Of a stretch of DNA of 64,000 nt, positions 1 to 12,225 are shown piece after piece. Position numbers and translations under genes: made by a program. Under the pieces are notes generated by a model. That model ran no database searches and was not told the DNA's origin. It was given only the letters and a program-made list of their open reading frames with translations. This DNA comes from Rutpela maculata (lineage: Eukaryota; Arthropoda; Insecta; Coleoptera; Cerambycidae): assembly GCA_936432065.2 (NCBI GenBank), contig OW386289.2, positions 19,612,277 through 19,676,276 on the forward strand, written 5' to 3'. Position 1 is the first letter of the stretch. Each line of letters opens with the position of its first letter.

Positions 1-247
1 AGCATCTTAAACATCTTAAAATATCTTTTGAAGTGTAATACAGAAATTCAAATAAATGTCCCTAAATTAGGATTGTGTTTTTTTGCATTCAGTATTCAAT
101 AAAACTATACTTAATTATTATAATTTTGGTACTAAAATTTTCATGAAGAAATATCGGTCATTAAACAATAATTATTATTATGCAGAATGATGTTTTACAT
201 ATTATAAGGACATATAGGCATTGTCCATAATCACTATAAGCTGGTAC

Positions 248-917
248 TACTTCCACATCCACATAGTGGAGTGAACGTATAATAAAGGTAAAAACAATGT
301 TTTTTTAAACAGGCTTAGAATGCCACGAAAGGTCGATATTTTAAGTTTGAGCAAAAAAAAATTGTCTGTAATTTTTTTTGTGCGCACGATTACTCTGGAA
401 CCGTTTATGATGTTAACTCAAAATTTGGGACACCTTTGTATTATAACGAGATCTGGAAATAGATTATGTTTTGATCTTATTCCGTTGAAGTTTGGGATGG
501 GGGGATAAATAGGCAAAGCAAGCAAGTGAGAGTTTATAAAATTGGGATTTAGTGTATGTACGAGAAGCCAAGTACCTACTCAAAATTTTTTTGACATCAG
601 CCACTTCCACTATCACCCCCATTACCATCCCTACCCCATTATTAAAGGACGAAAAAAAATAAAATTGTGGTTTTGTGTGTGTATAAGTACCAAAGGCCTA
701 AATTTTTTGCATCAGCTATACCTCCCACTACCATCCCCCTGTCGATATGGCATATTGTTTTATGGGCTTTTGTGGTAGACGATTGCAAATATTATATTAT
801 TAAAGTTCTATGATCAGTTATTTCCACATAATGGACTGCAAATACAGTATCAACCTTTTTTTTCTTTGTAGGAGACTTGGATGTTGAAATAGTGATTCTT
901 TAGGCAGCGGTTTTTTA
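248..917 (+). mobile_element. GCAGCGG-tailed non-autonomous element, copy 1
   Basis: This is a copy of the most abundant family in the window. It starts with acttccacatccacatagtg, carries a conserved body (tttttgtgcgcacg, ctctggaaccgttta, a C-rich cacccccattaccatccc block) and ends ggcagcggttttttaag. The start and the segment just before the tail hold inverted copies of acttccacatcc. There is no coding capacity. Other copies lie at 1,093, 7,831, 20,922, 25,668, 26,510, 28,398, 36,766, 38,196, 61,163, 61,980 and 63,661. Mechanism unknown: it lacks a clear poly(A) tail and full terminal repeats, so SINE-like and Helitron-like readings both stay open. Confidence 0.6.
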
Positions 918-1092
918 AGTCAGGTTCCCTTTACTGTATGGTGCACCTAACTGCATGACGTGATCTGTCTTGGTTCCCTGTTAAGCCTACATGGTCTCTA
1001 AAAAAACACAATTTTGATGGGCTAACTTAAATCGTTTTATTCTATTTGGACGTACAAAAGAGAACAACGTCATAACTGAGGAATACTTATTA

Positions 1093-1547
1093 CTTACACA
1101 TCCACGTAGTGGAGTTGAACTATAGTAATCGTAAAAAAAATTTTTTTGCTCTAATTATTGAAGGTGATTATGGAAGGGAATAAAAAGGTAAAATTGTGAT
1201 TTAGTGTGTATAAAGGAACAAAAGGCCTGAATACTTTTTTGGTACTCGCCACCACCTCTACCACATTATTAAAGGGAATACAAAAATAAAATTGTGATTT
1301 ATGTGTACAAGAGCCTCTAAATTTTTTGCCAACAGCTTCCCCCTCTACTACCTCCACTACCATGTTGCACATCGTTTTATGGGTTTTTGGGATAGACCAT
1401 TTCAAATATTATATTATCAAAGTTTTATGAACAATTATTTTTACACAGTGGATTGCAAATATAGTATCGACATTTTTTTGCTGTAAAAGGCTTGGGCAGG
1501 AAAATCTAGATGTGGAAGTAGTGATTTTTTAGGCAGCGGTTTTTTTT
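1093..1547 (+). mobile_element. GCAGCGG-tailed element, copy 2 (internally deleted)
   Basis: This shorter copy starts cttacacatccacgtagtgg and ends ttaggcagcggttttttt. It lacks the gtgcgcacg body section of copy 1 but keeps two C-rich accacctctaccacatt-like blocks. It lies head to tail with copy 1, 175 bp downstream. The same pair is preserved in segment copy B (25,668 and 26,510), so both insertions predate the segmental duplication. Confidence 0.55.
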
Positions 1548-1644
1548 ATTAATGAACACATATATTTTTATGATGGTTATTTGAATTTATATTTATAGTC
1601 GGTCTCCCTGCATGGTGCATCTGACGTCATGCACCTATCTTGAT

Positions 1645-2130
1645 TGCATTGGATTCGGAATGACGTCTAGAAAAATGTGCAAAAGTTTCAAACCGCACAT
1701 AAACAATTGCAAAAGTTATAAACTAATGAAAATTGAAAAAATAACGAGTTCCGTTTTTTGCAAATAACTCGAAAACTATTAAAAATTTTAAAGAAAGATA
1801 GATTCTTAAAGAGGAAGAAATTCCCAATAAAAAAGTCCCGACTCCCGAAACTCTACATCTATTATTAACGAGATTATTAATAATTTTAATTTAATGTTGA
1901 AAATAGAGCTCCGCGCAGCGAACACTAAGGCGTTACGATGCTCTGAAACCGTCCGGAACAAGTTAAATATTTTTTGTTATTAGATATTAATTTTAAAATT
2001 CATAAAAGTTATGTTATTATTTAAACATTTAAAGGAACAATACCCCGTTGAAAAAAAAAATTTTATTAATTTTAATTACTCTTACTGTTTTTATATTCAA
2101 AAATACTATAAGATTACATAAACTTAAAAT
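1645..2130 (+). repeat. Left-arm fragment of the 2.3-kb fold-back family
   Basis: The string attggattcggaatgacgtc and the following 450 bp match the left arm of the fold-backs at 40,166, 46,559 and 57,973. Here the outermost 60 bp and the whole right arm are missing, and the arm runs straight into the tandem array at 2,131. Copy B has the same half element from about 27,050. It is therefore a broken fold-back. Confidence 0.6.
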
Positions 2131-4600
2131 TTTTATTGCTATTTGTTTAAACACATTTTATAAACAAATAGATAAATTACGTATTTTTGAAAAATATTTT
2201 TCTGCCATTTTATTTGTTATAGAATATTAGATTTAAAAAAATTCTTAAAAACTTAAAAATTGTTTTTAATTGTTTATAATCACTTTTGTCTTTTTTCATT
2301 ATTTAAACATGTTTTTAAGAAAAAAATTTATTCCTAAATTTATTATTTGCAATTATCCAAAAGGTGGAAAAAAGATTTTTTTTTGTTGTGAATTTATTTG
2401 TTTATTTAATAAACAATTTGTTATTAACAACCGCCGAATGTGTTTATATTTTTTTTAGAGAGAAAAAAATAACAAAAACAACCGTATACATAAACATGAA
2501 AATTCTTTTGTGAACAATAATTTAAAAATCGAGAAAATATTCGTATCAAGTATGCCGTGGAAATTGACAAAAACTAGATTCAAAACATTGATTTTGTCTG
2601 CATAACCAAAGCGTTCTGTCCGAAATGTCCATTTTATTTAACACATGATAGAATCAAAACATAGCCTACTGCTATTCTTGTTTTATTACATGTAGGCAAA
2701 TAATATACCTACATATTTAGATAAAAAAGGTATATTTTAATCACAGTTAGAAAACACTAACGAAAATATTATTGGGAAAAGAGCAGAGCGTTTGCCCTAA
2801 ACAACTTTATGACAGCATCAAAAAAGGTGATTAAGGAATTCTTTCTGCCGCGATTTTATTATTTTAGTTTGTTTTTGGTTTTGGTGTGGTAACAAGTGCA
2901 ATAAGAAGTCCTGAACTAAATCTAAGCATTGAATAAAAATAGACAAAAACTTTCAGATAATTTTATTGCTATTTGTTTAAACAAATTTTATAAATAAATA
3001 GATAAATTACTTATTTTTGTAAAATATTTTTCTGCCATTTTATTTGTTATAGAATATTAGATTTAAAAAAATTCTTAAAAATTGTTTTTAATTGTTTATA
3101 ATCACTTTTGTCTTTTTTCATTATTTAAACATGTTAAGAAAAAATTTTATTCCTAAATTTATTATTTGCAATTATCCAAAAGGTGGAAAAAAGATTTTTT
3201 TTTGTTGTGAATTTATTTGTTTATTTAACAAACAATTTGTTATTAACAATCGCCGAATGTGTTTATATTTTTTTTTAGATAGAAAAAAATAACAAAAACA
3301 ACCGTATACATAAACATGAAAATTCTTTTGTGAATAATAATTTAAAAATCGAGAAAATAATCGTATCAAGTATACCGTGGAAATTGACATAAACTAGATT
3401 CAAAACATTAATTTTGTCTGCATAACCAAAGCGTTCTGTCCAAAATGTCCATTTTATTTAACACATGTTAGAACCAAAACATAGCCTACTGCTATTCTTG
3501 TTTTATTACATGTAGGCAAATAATATACCTACATATTTAGATAAAAAAGGTATATTTTAATCACAGTTAGAAAACACTAATGAAAATATTGGTGGGAAAA
3601 GAGCAGAGCGTTTGCCCTAAACAACTTTATGACAGCATCAGAAAAGGTGATTAAGGAATTCTTTCTGCCGCGATTTTTTTTTTTTAGTTTGTTTTTGGTG
3701 TGGTAACAAGTGCAATAAGAAGTCCTGAACTAAATCTAAGCATTGAATAAAAATAGACAAAAAACTTTCTTATAATTTTATTGCTATTTGTTTAAACAAA
3801 TTTTATAAACAAATAGATAAATTACGTATTTTTGAAAAATATTTTTCTGCCATTTTATTTGTTATAGAAATTAGATTTAAAAAAATTCTTAAAAATTGTT
3901 TTTAATTGTTTATAATCACTTTTGTCTTTTTTCATTATTTAAACATGTTATTAAGAAAAACATTTATTCCTAAATTTATTATTTGCAATTATCCAAAAGG
4001 TGGAAAAAATAATTTTTTTTTGTTGTGAATTTATTTGTTTATTTAATAAACAATTTGTTATTAACAATCGCCGAATGTGTTTATATTTTTTTAGATAGAA
4101 AAAAATAAAAAAAAACAACCGTATACATAAACATGAAAATTCTTTTGTGAATAATAATTTAAAAATCGAGAAAATACTCGTATCAAGTATGCCGTGGAAA
4201 TTGACAAAAACTAGATTCAAAACATTAATTTTGTCTGCATAACCAAAGCGTTCTGTCCGAAATGTCCATTTTATTTAACACATGTTAGAATCAAAACATA
4301 GCCTACTACTATTCTTGTTTTATTACATGTAGGCAAATAATATACCTACATATTTAGATAAAAAGGGTATATTTTAATCACAGTTAGAAAACACTAACGA
4401 AAATATTAGTGGGAAAAGAGCAGAGCGTTTGCCCTAAACAACTTTATGACAGCATCAAAAAAGGTGATTAAGGAATTCTTTCTGCCGCGATTTTATTATT
4501 TTAGTTTGTTTTTGGTTTTGGTGTGGTAACAAGTGCAATAAGAAGTCCTGAACTAAATCTAAGCATTGAATAAAAATAGACAAAAAACTTTCTGATAATT
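2131..4600. repeat. Three tandem units of a ~0.82-kb repeat
   Basis: The start ttttattgctatttgtttaa recurs at 2,131, 2,961 and 3,777, giving units of 830, 816 and about 824 bp. Each runs through ccgtatacataaacatg and gccgcgatttta to an end at aaatagacaaaaaactttc. The first part of each unit is fold-back arm sequence; the rest (from gaaaattcttttgtga on) is specific to the array. Units differ by scattered substitutions and small indels. Copy B holds a single unit (27,540-28,370), so the array expanded or collapsed after the segmental duplication. ORFs on both strands recur with the unit and are not genes. Confidence 0.9.
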
Positions 4601-5231
4601 TGTTAACTAGCAAGAAAATAAAAACCATTAAAAATTACTGTCTCTGTATAATTTAAGAAATATAGTGTAATAATGCATAAATCTGTAACGAAAGTGAGTG
4701 AAACTATATCTTTTATTGCTCTATTTTTCGAGTTGTTTATAAAATATTGAAGTTAAAAATATCACGTGTCTATTCAAAAAATAAAGAAAAAAATTTGTAC
4801 CATCTACAAATAATTATTTTCGTGAAGTATACGTCATTACCTCTAGGACTGCAGTTTTCGCCATGTATTTTCACGGAATTGAAAATTATTTTTTCTGTAC
4901 TAAAGCATTTCTTATAAACAATGACTTTCATTTTATTTTAAATTTCCAACTGCTCAGTTAATTTGTTGTAATGTATTCTAATGTTTTGATTATTTAATTT
5001 TAACAAATTCTAAAATAATTTTTTATACTTCATTTATACATTTTATTCTCGTCATAGTAATTTAGGACTAATAATTTTTTAGTTAGATTTATGGCTAAAT
5101 ACTGTAATATAACTCTATCTTGTTTTAAACAGGCGTTGTGTAGCTTTTGTATACCATTGGTAACAGTTCTTTTGGCATTTGAGACGCTTTAATTGTTTTA
5201 TTGCTCTGTGCAAGAAAGCAACTGTCACCAG
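4601..5231. repeat. Interspersed repeat R (other copies near 14,388, 23,460, 28,840, 45,706)
   Basis: The strings taatgcataaatctgtaacg, ttatttttttctgtactaaag, tactgtaatataactctatc and aacagttcttttggcattt recur in the listed copies in the same order. No coding potential and no terminal repeats are recognised. It looks like an old, fragmented family. Each copy stops at a different point, as expected for truncated dispersed repeats. Confidence 0.5.
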
Positions 5232-6475
5232 GCCCGTCGGGCAGAGCGCGAAAAGCCTTCTCTTTCTTGACCTACCCAATACTGAAGTATAACCAGATGG
5301 GACCTTCACTACTTATTAAAGCATGTTATTTTACATAGGAAATCAAAATTGACGACTCTTCATTGGTCGAGACCGAAGATATAAGAAAAAAACTAAAAAA
5401 AAAGAAATTTAGAAATTTAAGATTTAATCAAATATAACTTTAGAACTAAAACAGATAAAAATACAATTTTCTTTTGGTTTTGACAAATAAACATTGCTTT
5501 TTAATTTGAAGTATAATTTATTGCAATAATTAAAAAATTAACATAAAAAAACTAGCAAAATTCAAAAAGATACACAAATCAGAAACATTTTTCTAATTCT
5601 TAACTCGCCATAACTCGCTTATATAACGAGGTATTCAATTTTTTCTTTCACCAAAAACTGACAAATTTAATAGGCTTCATTTTGTCTCGATTAATGCTGG
5701 ATCTAATTTCTTAACTAAAAGTGCTACAGCCCTTGGAACACAACGAAGCACAGTACGGCGACGAAGACGCGAGGCTTCCTTTCCCGCCCCCGCTACTTTC
5801 TCGCCCCATCAAGAAACGTATCGGCTGCTGGCCTCATTGTCTGGATAAATATTAATAAGTATATACTATTTTACTTACATGTAGGCTATTACAGTTTATG
5901 TATATTGTAGATTCATTTTTATCAATGGAGAAAAACTACATGTTTGTTTTACGAAACTGCTGAAAGCAGTGAAAATCTAATGGTAAAAAACCAACTGTTA
6001 CTGGCATCAGGTCTATTATTAATTGTGCAAATGAAAGAAAATATGCAATTTCATTAAAATTTTTATAAAACAAAGTGGTGGCACTTATTTGCACACCCTT
6101 CGATACCGATTTCATTATTCTTGTGTGACATCTTTTTTGTAATAAATAACATTAGCAAAGATAATACGTATTGTCTCTGATATTAGTAACGCGATAAAAA
6201 AATTCAAGTGAGCCTTCATGTAGTTATAATAAAGAAAAAAAATCAGTTTAAAATAAAATGGCATTGTCTGATTTGTGGAAAATCCAGAAAAATTAAGAAT
6301 AAATTAAGAACATCTTTAAGTACCAGTTTGTACAGGAACGGGTGCGGAAACTAGAAAAAAATATATATTAAAGCTGCAGTGTCGCATTGTGATACAGAAA
6401 TACAAGGCAAGTTACACATTTATTCAGATTTATTTGGGCTAATGGAAATTATCATAAAATTTATTATGCAAAATA
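5232..6475. other. Copy-A-specific sequence with no recognised gene
   Basis: This belongs to the 3.1 kb (5,232-8,324) where copy A differs from copy B, which has about 180 bp of unrelated repeat instead. It starts with a GC-rich gcccgtcgggcagagcgcg, and a second GC-rich pocket lies at 5,736-5,815. I see no tRNA, rRNA or long ORF. The rest is plain AT-rich DNA. Confidence 0.4.
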
Positions 6476-6680
6476 TACACACTAAAAAAAATTTGTTTAG
6501 AGCAAACAAAAATTTTGTTGCGTATATACAAAGCAAGTTCTGGGTAATGTTAATAAATTTTTGTTGCTCCAAACAAAATTGTTTGAGGCAACAAAAATTT
6601 ATTAACATCAACCAAAAAATTGCTTTGTATATACGCAACAAAATTTTTGTTTGCTCTAAACAAATTTTTTTTAGCGTGTA
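6476..6680. mobile_element. 205-bp near-perfect palindrome (MITE-like hairpin)
   Basis: The sequence folds back on itself about position 6,578. The left end tacacactaaaaaaaattt pairs with the right end aaattttttttagcgtgta, and ttgcgtatatacaaagcaa pairs with ttgctttgtatatacgcaa. Nearly the whole length is arm. Ends are TA...TA, so a TA duplication as in Tc1/mariner-type MITEs is possible but cannot be separated from the terminal bases. ORFs on both strands across it are products of the palindrome. Confidence 0.7.
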
Positions 6681-6723
6681 TTAGCAAAAAAAATTAAATG
6701 TGTACAAACTAAACAACTGAAAG

Positions 6724-7830
6724 AAAAAAATGAATTTAAAGTAGCTTTAAATATTTTATTTAAGGAGGTTTATCTTGCTGTTTTGCAAAAAAGAATTCTT
6801 AACTCTAATATTTCTAAAAACACGCCTTAATGATATATTTGAAGAAATGACGGAAGAAAAATTAGATTATTATAGCAGTGGAAATATAAGAAAGAGATTA
6901 GAAAAGCATTTAAGCAAACAAAGTGTTTTGTGAACACAAAGAAAATACAACAACAGTTCAGTCAAGGGATAATAAAGCTAAAAGAATTTTTGTTGTTAGT
7001 CACAAGTGAATCAGGCGAAGAAAACTTGGTTCATGAGAATGAATTGACAATTCCTGATAAAGCTGCCGGTATCTTAAGAGGAGCTATAGCTGGGTGTTTT
7101 AAAACTATAAAAAAAACACGACTACTAATCTGAATGAACATAAATGTAAACAAGAAGTTTCAGATTTGTTATAAACATTTATGTCGTGGATACTAAATAT
7201 GTCAGGACAGACAAATTTGATTTAAACGTTATTTCTATAGTAATGGAATTTATATTAATACTTATGGAAAAAAAACAATCAGCTTAGGTCATTTTTTTAA
7301 TCCTTTACAGATCACTACATGTGTTTCGTGCCGTCAGAAGAAAAAGAACTTAATGATATGCTTTATTCTTTTGGCTATGGTTATTCCTACGATGAAATAC
7401 GTACATTATTAACGTCTTTAGCTAGTCACGTATTAGTAAAAACTGGTGACATTTTTATACCACCTGGAGTTCCTCCAGTAAGTTCTGAAGAAAACAATTA
7501 CATTTATTGCAGCGATAATTTTGATCAAAACGAAGACAGGCTAGATGGTAAAAATCCCACTAGGAATAGTATTATTTAAAAAAAAGAACAGCCTATTTAC
7601 ACAAGCATATTTAGATCGTCTATCCAATTTTAACCGATTTTAAACCTTCCAGTTTACATGAAAACAAAAATACAGTTATGTACAAAAATCCAACTAATCG
7701 TTCAGAGCCTCTACGAGTTAGTGAAAGCATGGCAAATAATTGTTTTGATTATGTGGTTACCTCTGACATTTTATGGAAAATATTAAAATATACGAAGCAA
7801 AGTAAAAACTTTACTAGCTGGCATGATTTT
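6724..7830 (+). pseudogene. Decayed protein-coding remnant of an unrecognised mobile-element-like family
   Basis: Several short in-frame blocks with real codon character succeed each other on the plus strand, split by frameshifts and stops. Blocks include FKEVYLAVLQKRIL (near 6,760), EEMTEEKLDYYSSGN (near 6,845), IPDKAAGILRGAIAG (near 7,050), an open block 7,319-7,579 with MLYSFGYGYSYDEIRTLL and DNFDQNEDRLDGKNPT, and a last block near 7,655-7,830 with NNCFDYVVTSDILWKIL. The DNFDQNE..LDGKN..H style is, from memory, typical of a large uncharacterised family repeated in many invertebrate genomes; I cannot name it. At least four frame breaks make it inactive. It is absent from copy B, so it is either an insertion in A or a loss in B. 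Confidence 0.55.
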
Positions 7831-8324
7831 ACTTCCACATCCATGGAAGTATAGTAATGACAAAAAAATTTTAAAAAACTTTTATTGTTCAAATAGGCTT
7901 AGAATGTCATGAAACGTCGAGATTTCAAGTTTGAGTGAAAAAAAATTTCTGTCTGTCTGTCGGTCTGTAACTTTTTTTGTGCGCACGTTTACTCTGGAAC
8001 CGTTTGAGATATTGATTTGAAATTTGGTACACATATGTACTTTAACAAGATCTAGAACTAGATTATATTTTCATCTTGTTCCGTCGAAGGGTTGGGGGGT
8101 AAATTTGGAGTAAATAGGTAAATCAAGCAGATAAGAGTTCATAAAATTGATATTTAGTATAGACAAGAGAAGCTAAGGTCTCAAAAAAAATTTTGGCATT
8201 AGCCACCCCCATTACCACACCCACCCCATTATTAAAGGGGATGAAAAAAAATGTGATTTAGTGTGTGTACAAGAACCAGAAACCTCAAAATATTTTTTTA
8301 CTTTATCCACCTTTATCCACCCAT
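7831..8324 (+). mobile_element. GCAGCGG-tailed element, copy 3 (3' truncated)
   Basis: Starts acttccacatccatggaagt and contains the body markers ctgtctgtctgtcggtctg, gtgcgcacgtttactctgg and aagggttggggggtaaattt. It stops in the C-rich block at tatccacc, where copy A rejoins copy B (8,325, partner 29,597). The ggcagcgg tail is missing, so the right border of the A-only region falls inside this element. Confidence 0.6.
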
Positions 8325-8626
8325 TATAAACAATTATATAAAATAAAATATAAATATTATATTACCTTTAATAACGATAATTTAACTATCAAATGTACCG
8401 TTTTTTATTATAACAATTATACGAGAGAATTTTATGCTCTACCGAAAAGTTACGTATATTGTTTTGCCCTATCTTGCTTAATTTTCAAACGAAAAAGCAT
8501 ATTTTGTGGCAATTATTGTTAGTAACTTTTGAACCCGAAAAGAAAGAAAAGAAAAGAATATCACACAAATTCCTTTTTAAGAGTATGACCTGCGAAGACT
8601 AATTAATATCGGGCACAAGTATTTTA

Positions 8627-10386
8627 TATGCTTGCACTAATAGTACAGTAACTAGAGGTTTTAACTTCGGAATAATGTCATATTGAACGGATTTAGTTCA
8701 TTTTTGGAGGTATAATAGTAAATGCTTGACAGAAAAGTTTCTATATTGTGCGGGGCCTTGCTAATTTATAGAGGGTGAATGCCACCCCCTCTCAGGGGGT
8801 GGCACTTAAAAAATATATACATATATATTTATTGGAGCTGAAATATAATCAAACTTTAAGAAGAAAAGGTTCTATGCAAATTTTCACATAAATTGATAGT
8901 TTTTATGTTATAACGACTTCAAAATTGCGATTTTAGCTTAGAAAAAAAAGGTATTTCCAAACGGCTTTCGTCAAGTATCTCGAAAAGTATTATATAGCGT
9001 TATCGCTATAAATAAAATTAAAATCGAAGTTAATATACGTATATTTGTTTTTAATACATGTTCATATTTTATATGATTTTGGTATTTTTTAAGTATATTG
9101 ATATTATATTATTATATCGAATGTTTTTTATTTTTCTTAGCGACTCCATGGAAACTTCTCCATTATGGATCGAGTTTTCCTTTTTGTTTCTTAGCGACTC
9201 CATGGAAACTTCTCGCTTTTGAAACTTCTCGATTTCCAGTGAGTGAGTCGCTATAGTCGCTATATATTACTTTATCGAAAAAATGTTACAGACCAATTAC
9301 AGAAAGTACAAACTGGGAAATAATTTTATTTTTTGTTTATTGATGTAGGATTAATAATTTCGGAGATAAGTTTATATTTGGTATCCAAGCGTTTCGAAAT
9401 AACCTTTAAAGTTTAAAATGCATTTTTTTCTAAAGCAAGTGCTTTAAATGAGCAAAAAAATTTGAATATCTAGGTAATGCTACATCCTAACGAAAAACTG
9501 TATTTGAGATAATTTCTTTAAATTACTGGTTACTTAGAGTAACAAAATGGCGACCTTTTTATATAAAAAAATATAAATACGCTTACATCATAACTTCTTT
9601 ACTTCTTATGCTACAGGAACGAGTAAAAAATAATTTGAAAGCGCAATTAATTGTCTTTAATTTCATTTCTTAGTATGCGTGACGTAGGTGTCTCAATTTC
9701 TGAGATATTTAACATTTAAACTGCATTTTACGACTTATAAACGTTCGGACGCCATTTGTAAACTTTCATATCTCCGAAACTATTAAATCTATGTAAATAA
9801 ATAAACAGGCTAAATTCATTATCAGTTTATGAGCTTTATTTTTGGTCTCTACCCATTTTTCAATAAAACTAATATTTATTGAGATACCTATTTGGAAAAG
9901 GAAAACAAAATATCTTTTTATCGAAAATACCTTTATAGTTTAAACTGTATTTTTTTTCTAGCAAGTGCTGTATACAAACCAAATTTGACATCTACGTCAT
10001 GCTATATATTAATGAGAAACAGTGTTTGAAATTCCTTTTTTTAATTACTGGCTAATTACAGTAACAAAATGGCGACGTTGTTTAAAAAAAATGTGTAGAC
10101 GCACATTGCTTCGGTCATAACTTCTTTGTTTTTTATGCTATAGAAACAAATAAAAAACAGTTGAAAGCTTAATTAATAACCAATTATTCTACCCCCTGAG
10201 AGGGGGTGGCATCAACCCCCTATACATTAGCAAGCCCCCGCACAATATAGAAACTTTTTTGTGAAGCTTATACTTCCAAAATGAACGAAATCCATTCAAT
10301 ATGACATTATTCCGAAGTTTTGTATATTTTCATCTCTAGGTACTGTACTATAATAATTATTATTATTTTTATTAGTGCAAGCATAT
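8627..10386. mobile_element. Fold-back element, copy A (right arm shortened)
   Basis: Left end atatgcttgcactaatagta pairs with right end tattagtgcaagcatat. Inner arm sequences ttctatattgtgcggg and gccaccccctctcagggggt pair with their complements at 10,193-10,260. The interior holds two diverged direct repeats, each ending in agtaacaaaatggcgac (about 9,537 and 10,060). Relative to copy B (29,938-31,814) the inner ~380 bp of the right arm are missing. No transposase ORF, so non-autonomous. The g5/c5 blocks at 8,788-8,812 form a perfect small hairpin inside the arm. Confidence 0.75.
8993..9264. mobile_element. 272-bp nested insertion with TATTA (or TTA/TA) target duplication
   Basis: Copy B reads agtattactttatcg; copy A reads agtatta, then 272 bp, then tattactttatcg. 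The insertion starts tatagcgttatcgctata and ends agtcgctatagtcgctata, so short TATAGCG/CGCTATA inverted ends are present. Inside, ttcttagcgactccatgg occurs twice, 52 bp apart. The empty site in B makes this a direct footprint of an insertion. Family unknown. Confidence 0.75.
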
Positions 10387-11624
10387 AACATATAATCAAT
10401 AAAAGAAAATATTAAATTTTTGCTTGCCATGCTTAAAAGGGAACTTTGTGCTTTATAGTACGTCGGGTACATGGCTATATAAGCCAAAAATCTGCACTTC
10501 TTGATTGGGATGTGCCACTTTCTGTGGTCATAGTTGATGCCAAAAGATAACTTTCCAGATAGGGAGCCACTTTAAAATCGGTGCAACACCAAAATGGCGA
10601 CCATTAAAGATGGCTGCCATTAGCAACAATGAATGTTTTTTTATCTCAGCTCCTAATGTTCGATTTCTATTTTCTTTTTTTTTTTGTTTGAAAGCTCTTG
10701 AAAAGAAGACACTTTTTTGTCCCTATACGTTTATCTGTACACTTTAAGGGTTCTGCGCAATTTAAAAAAATATATATTTTTAATTTTTAAAGATATTTCT
10801 TTGCACAGTGGGACAAACTGAATCTGAAATCTTATTTCATATAATGCAACTTTCAATTGATGTCAACTTGGGACAGCTGGTACGTAGTAAAGGTCATTGT
10901 AATAACTTTTTCAAAATTAAGCCTATAAGTATTATAGTGACAGTGAAATAAAATTAAATAAAAACTTATAAATACTTCAAAGAGAACTTCATGCTTTGTT
11001 GTTATTTGATGGCAATCATTTTTTGCTCATATTTGACCCATATACTCGGAAACACAAAGGTCACTTGCTGTCTCAAAATAAGTACATTTTCAAACGAAAA
11101 TTTGCATCAAGGGATTCTTTTACTATTATACCTGATGTTATTGTACTATTAAAACAATTCGTTTTATATATCTGTGTTAGATAAATAAACGTAATTTAAT
11201 TTCTACTCCTTTGCATATTTTTATTTTACTGTTAATAAGGCAATACTTTAAAAGTGGAAAACAAAAAATGAGGACAAATTCAAAATATTTAAATACTTTT
11301 AGGCCTACCACGGAGTAATTGCATTATCAGTTATTAATAATTAATGTCTACTTGCATAAAAAATAACCTAATATTTTATTAGGTTCTTCTAATATATCTT
11401 CAAATTCGTAACAATGAATAATAAAAAACGTAACTGTTATATTATTTTGGCGTTCAAAGAATGAATATATTTCCTTTAATAGCTGGCCCTCCATTAGCGT
11501 CTCTACTGTAAACAGTAATGGTAGTAGTGGCGCAGTATAGAAAGTACTCCTATTATATTGTGCTTCGTGATGATGCATGCATCAAAGAAATATATATTAT
11601 AAAAATATAACCTACTGAGGCCCG
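10387..11624. other. Shared non-coding stretch between fold-back and F5 end
   Basis: Conserved in copy B (31,815-33,040). It holds gccattagc-type repeats around aaaatggcgaccattaaag and two short ORFs, but no recognisable gene, RNA or inverted repeat. AT-rich with ordinary base mix. Confidence 0.5.
11348..11578 (-). CDS. Short ORF conserved in both segment copies, function unknown
   Basis: A 76-residue minus-strand ORF has an 80-residue counterpart at 32,762-33,004. The two agree over most of their length and differ by a clean 3-nt in-frame indel (LLPLLF against LPLLF) before the C-termini part through a 1-nt indel. Shared parts include EGQLLKE and NITVTFFIIHCYEFEDIL. No family is recognised. 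It may be an exon or a remnant of a transposon gene, or simply non-coding sequence that happens to be open. Confidence 0.25.
   Translation of the reverse strand: MHHHEAQYNRSTFYTAPLLPLLFTVETLMEGQLLKEIYSFFERQNNITVTFFIIHCYEFEDILEEPNKILGYFLCK

Positions 11625-12225
<601 letters not shown>

Larger units (their letters stand above)
1..5231. repeat. Segmental repeat copy A, left part (partner of 25,470-29,411)
   Basis: This stretch matches 25,470-29,411 almost base for base, including its internal repeat elements, so it is one copy of a larger duplicated segment. Copy B lacks about 55 bases just inside the start and has only one unit of the 0.82-kb tandem array found here in three. The opening bases (agcatcttaaacatctt) recur at 20,581, so copy A probably continues left of the window. 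The match ends at 5,231 after the shared string aactgtcaccag. No gene is visible in it. Confidence 0.85.

Noticed and set aside
2048..4220. Recurring 60-89-residue ORFs in the tandem array
   Set aside because: Present on both strands in every unit and in fold-back arms elsewhere; Phe/Lys/Ile-rich by composition only.
5690..5870. GC-rich pocket considered as rRNA or tRNA
   Set aside because: No box A/B, no cloverleaf pairing and no recognisable rRNA core string.
6379..6684. 101-residue ORF and its 73-residue antisense partner
   Set aside because: Both run through the 205-bp palindrome, so they encode related residues on opposite strands by symmetry.
8788..8812. accccctctcagggggt hairpin as a regulatory element
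   Set aside because: It is part of the fold-back arm and recurs at 10,193, 30,098 and 31,620 with the element.
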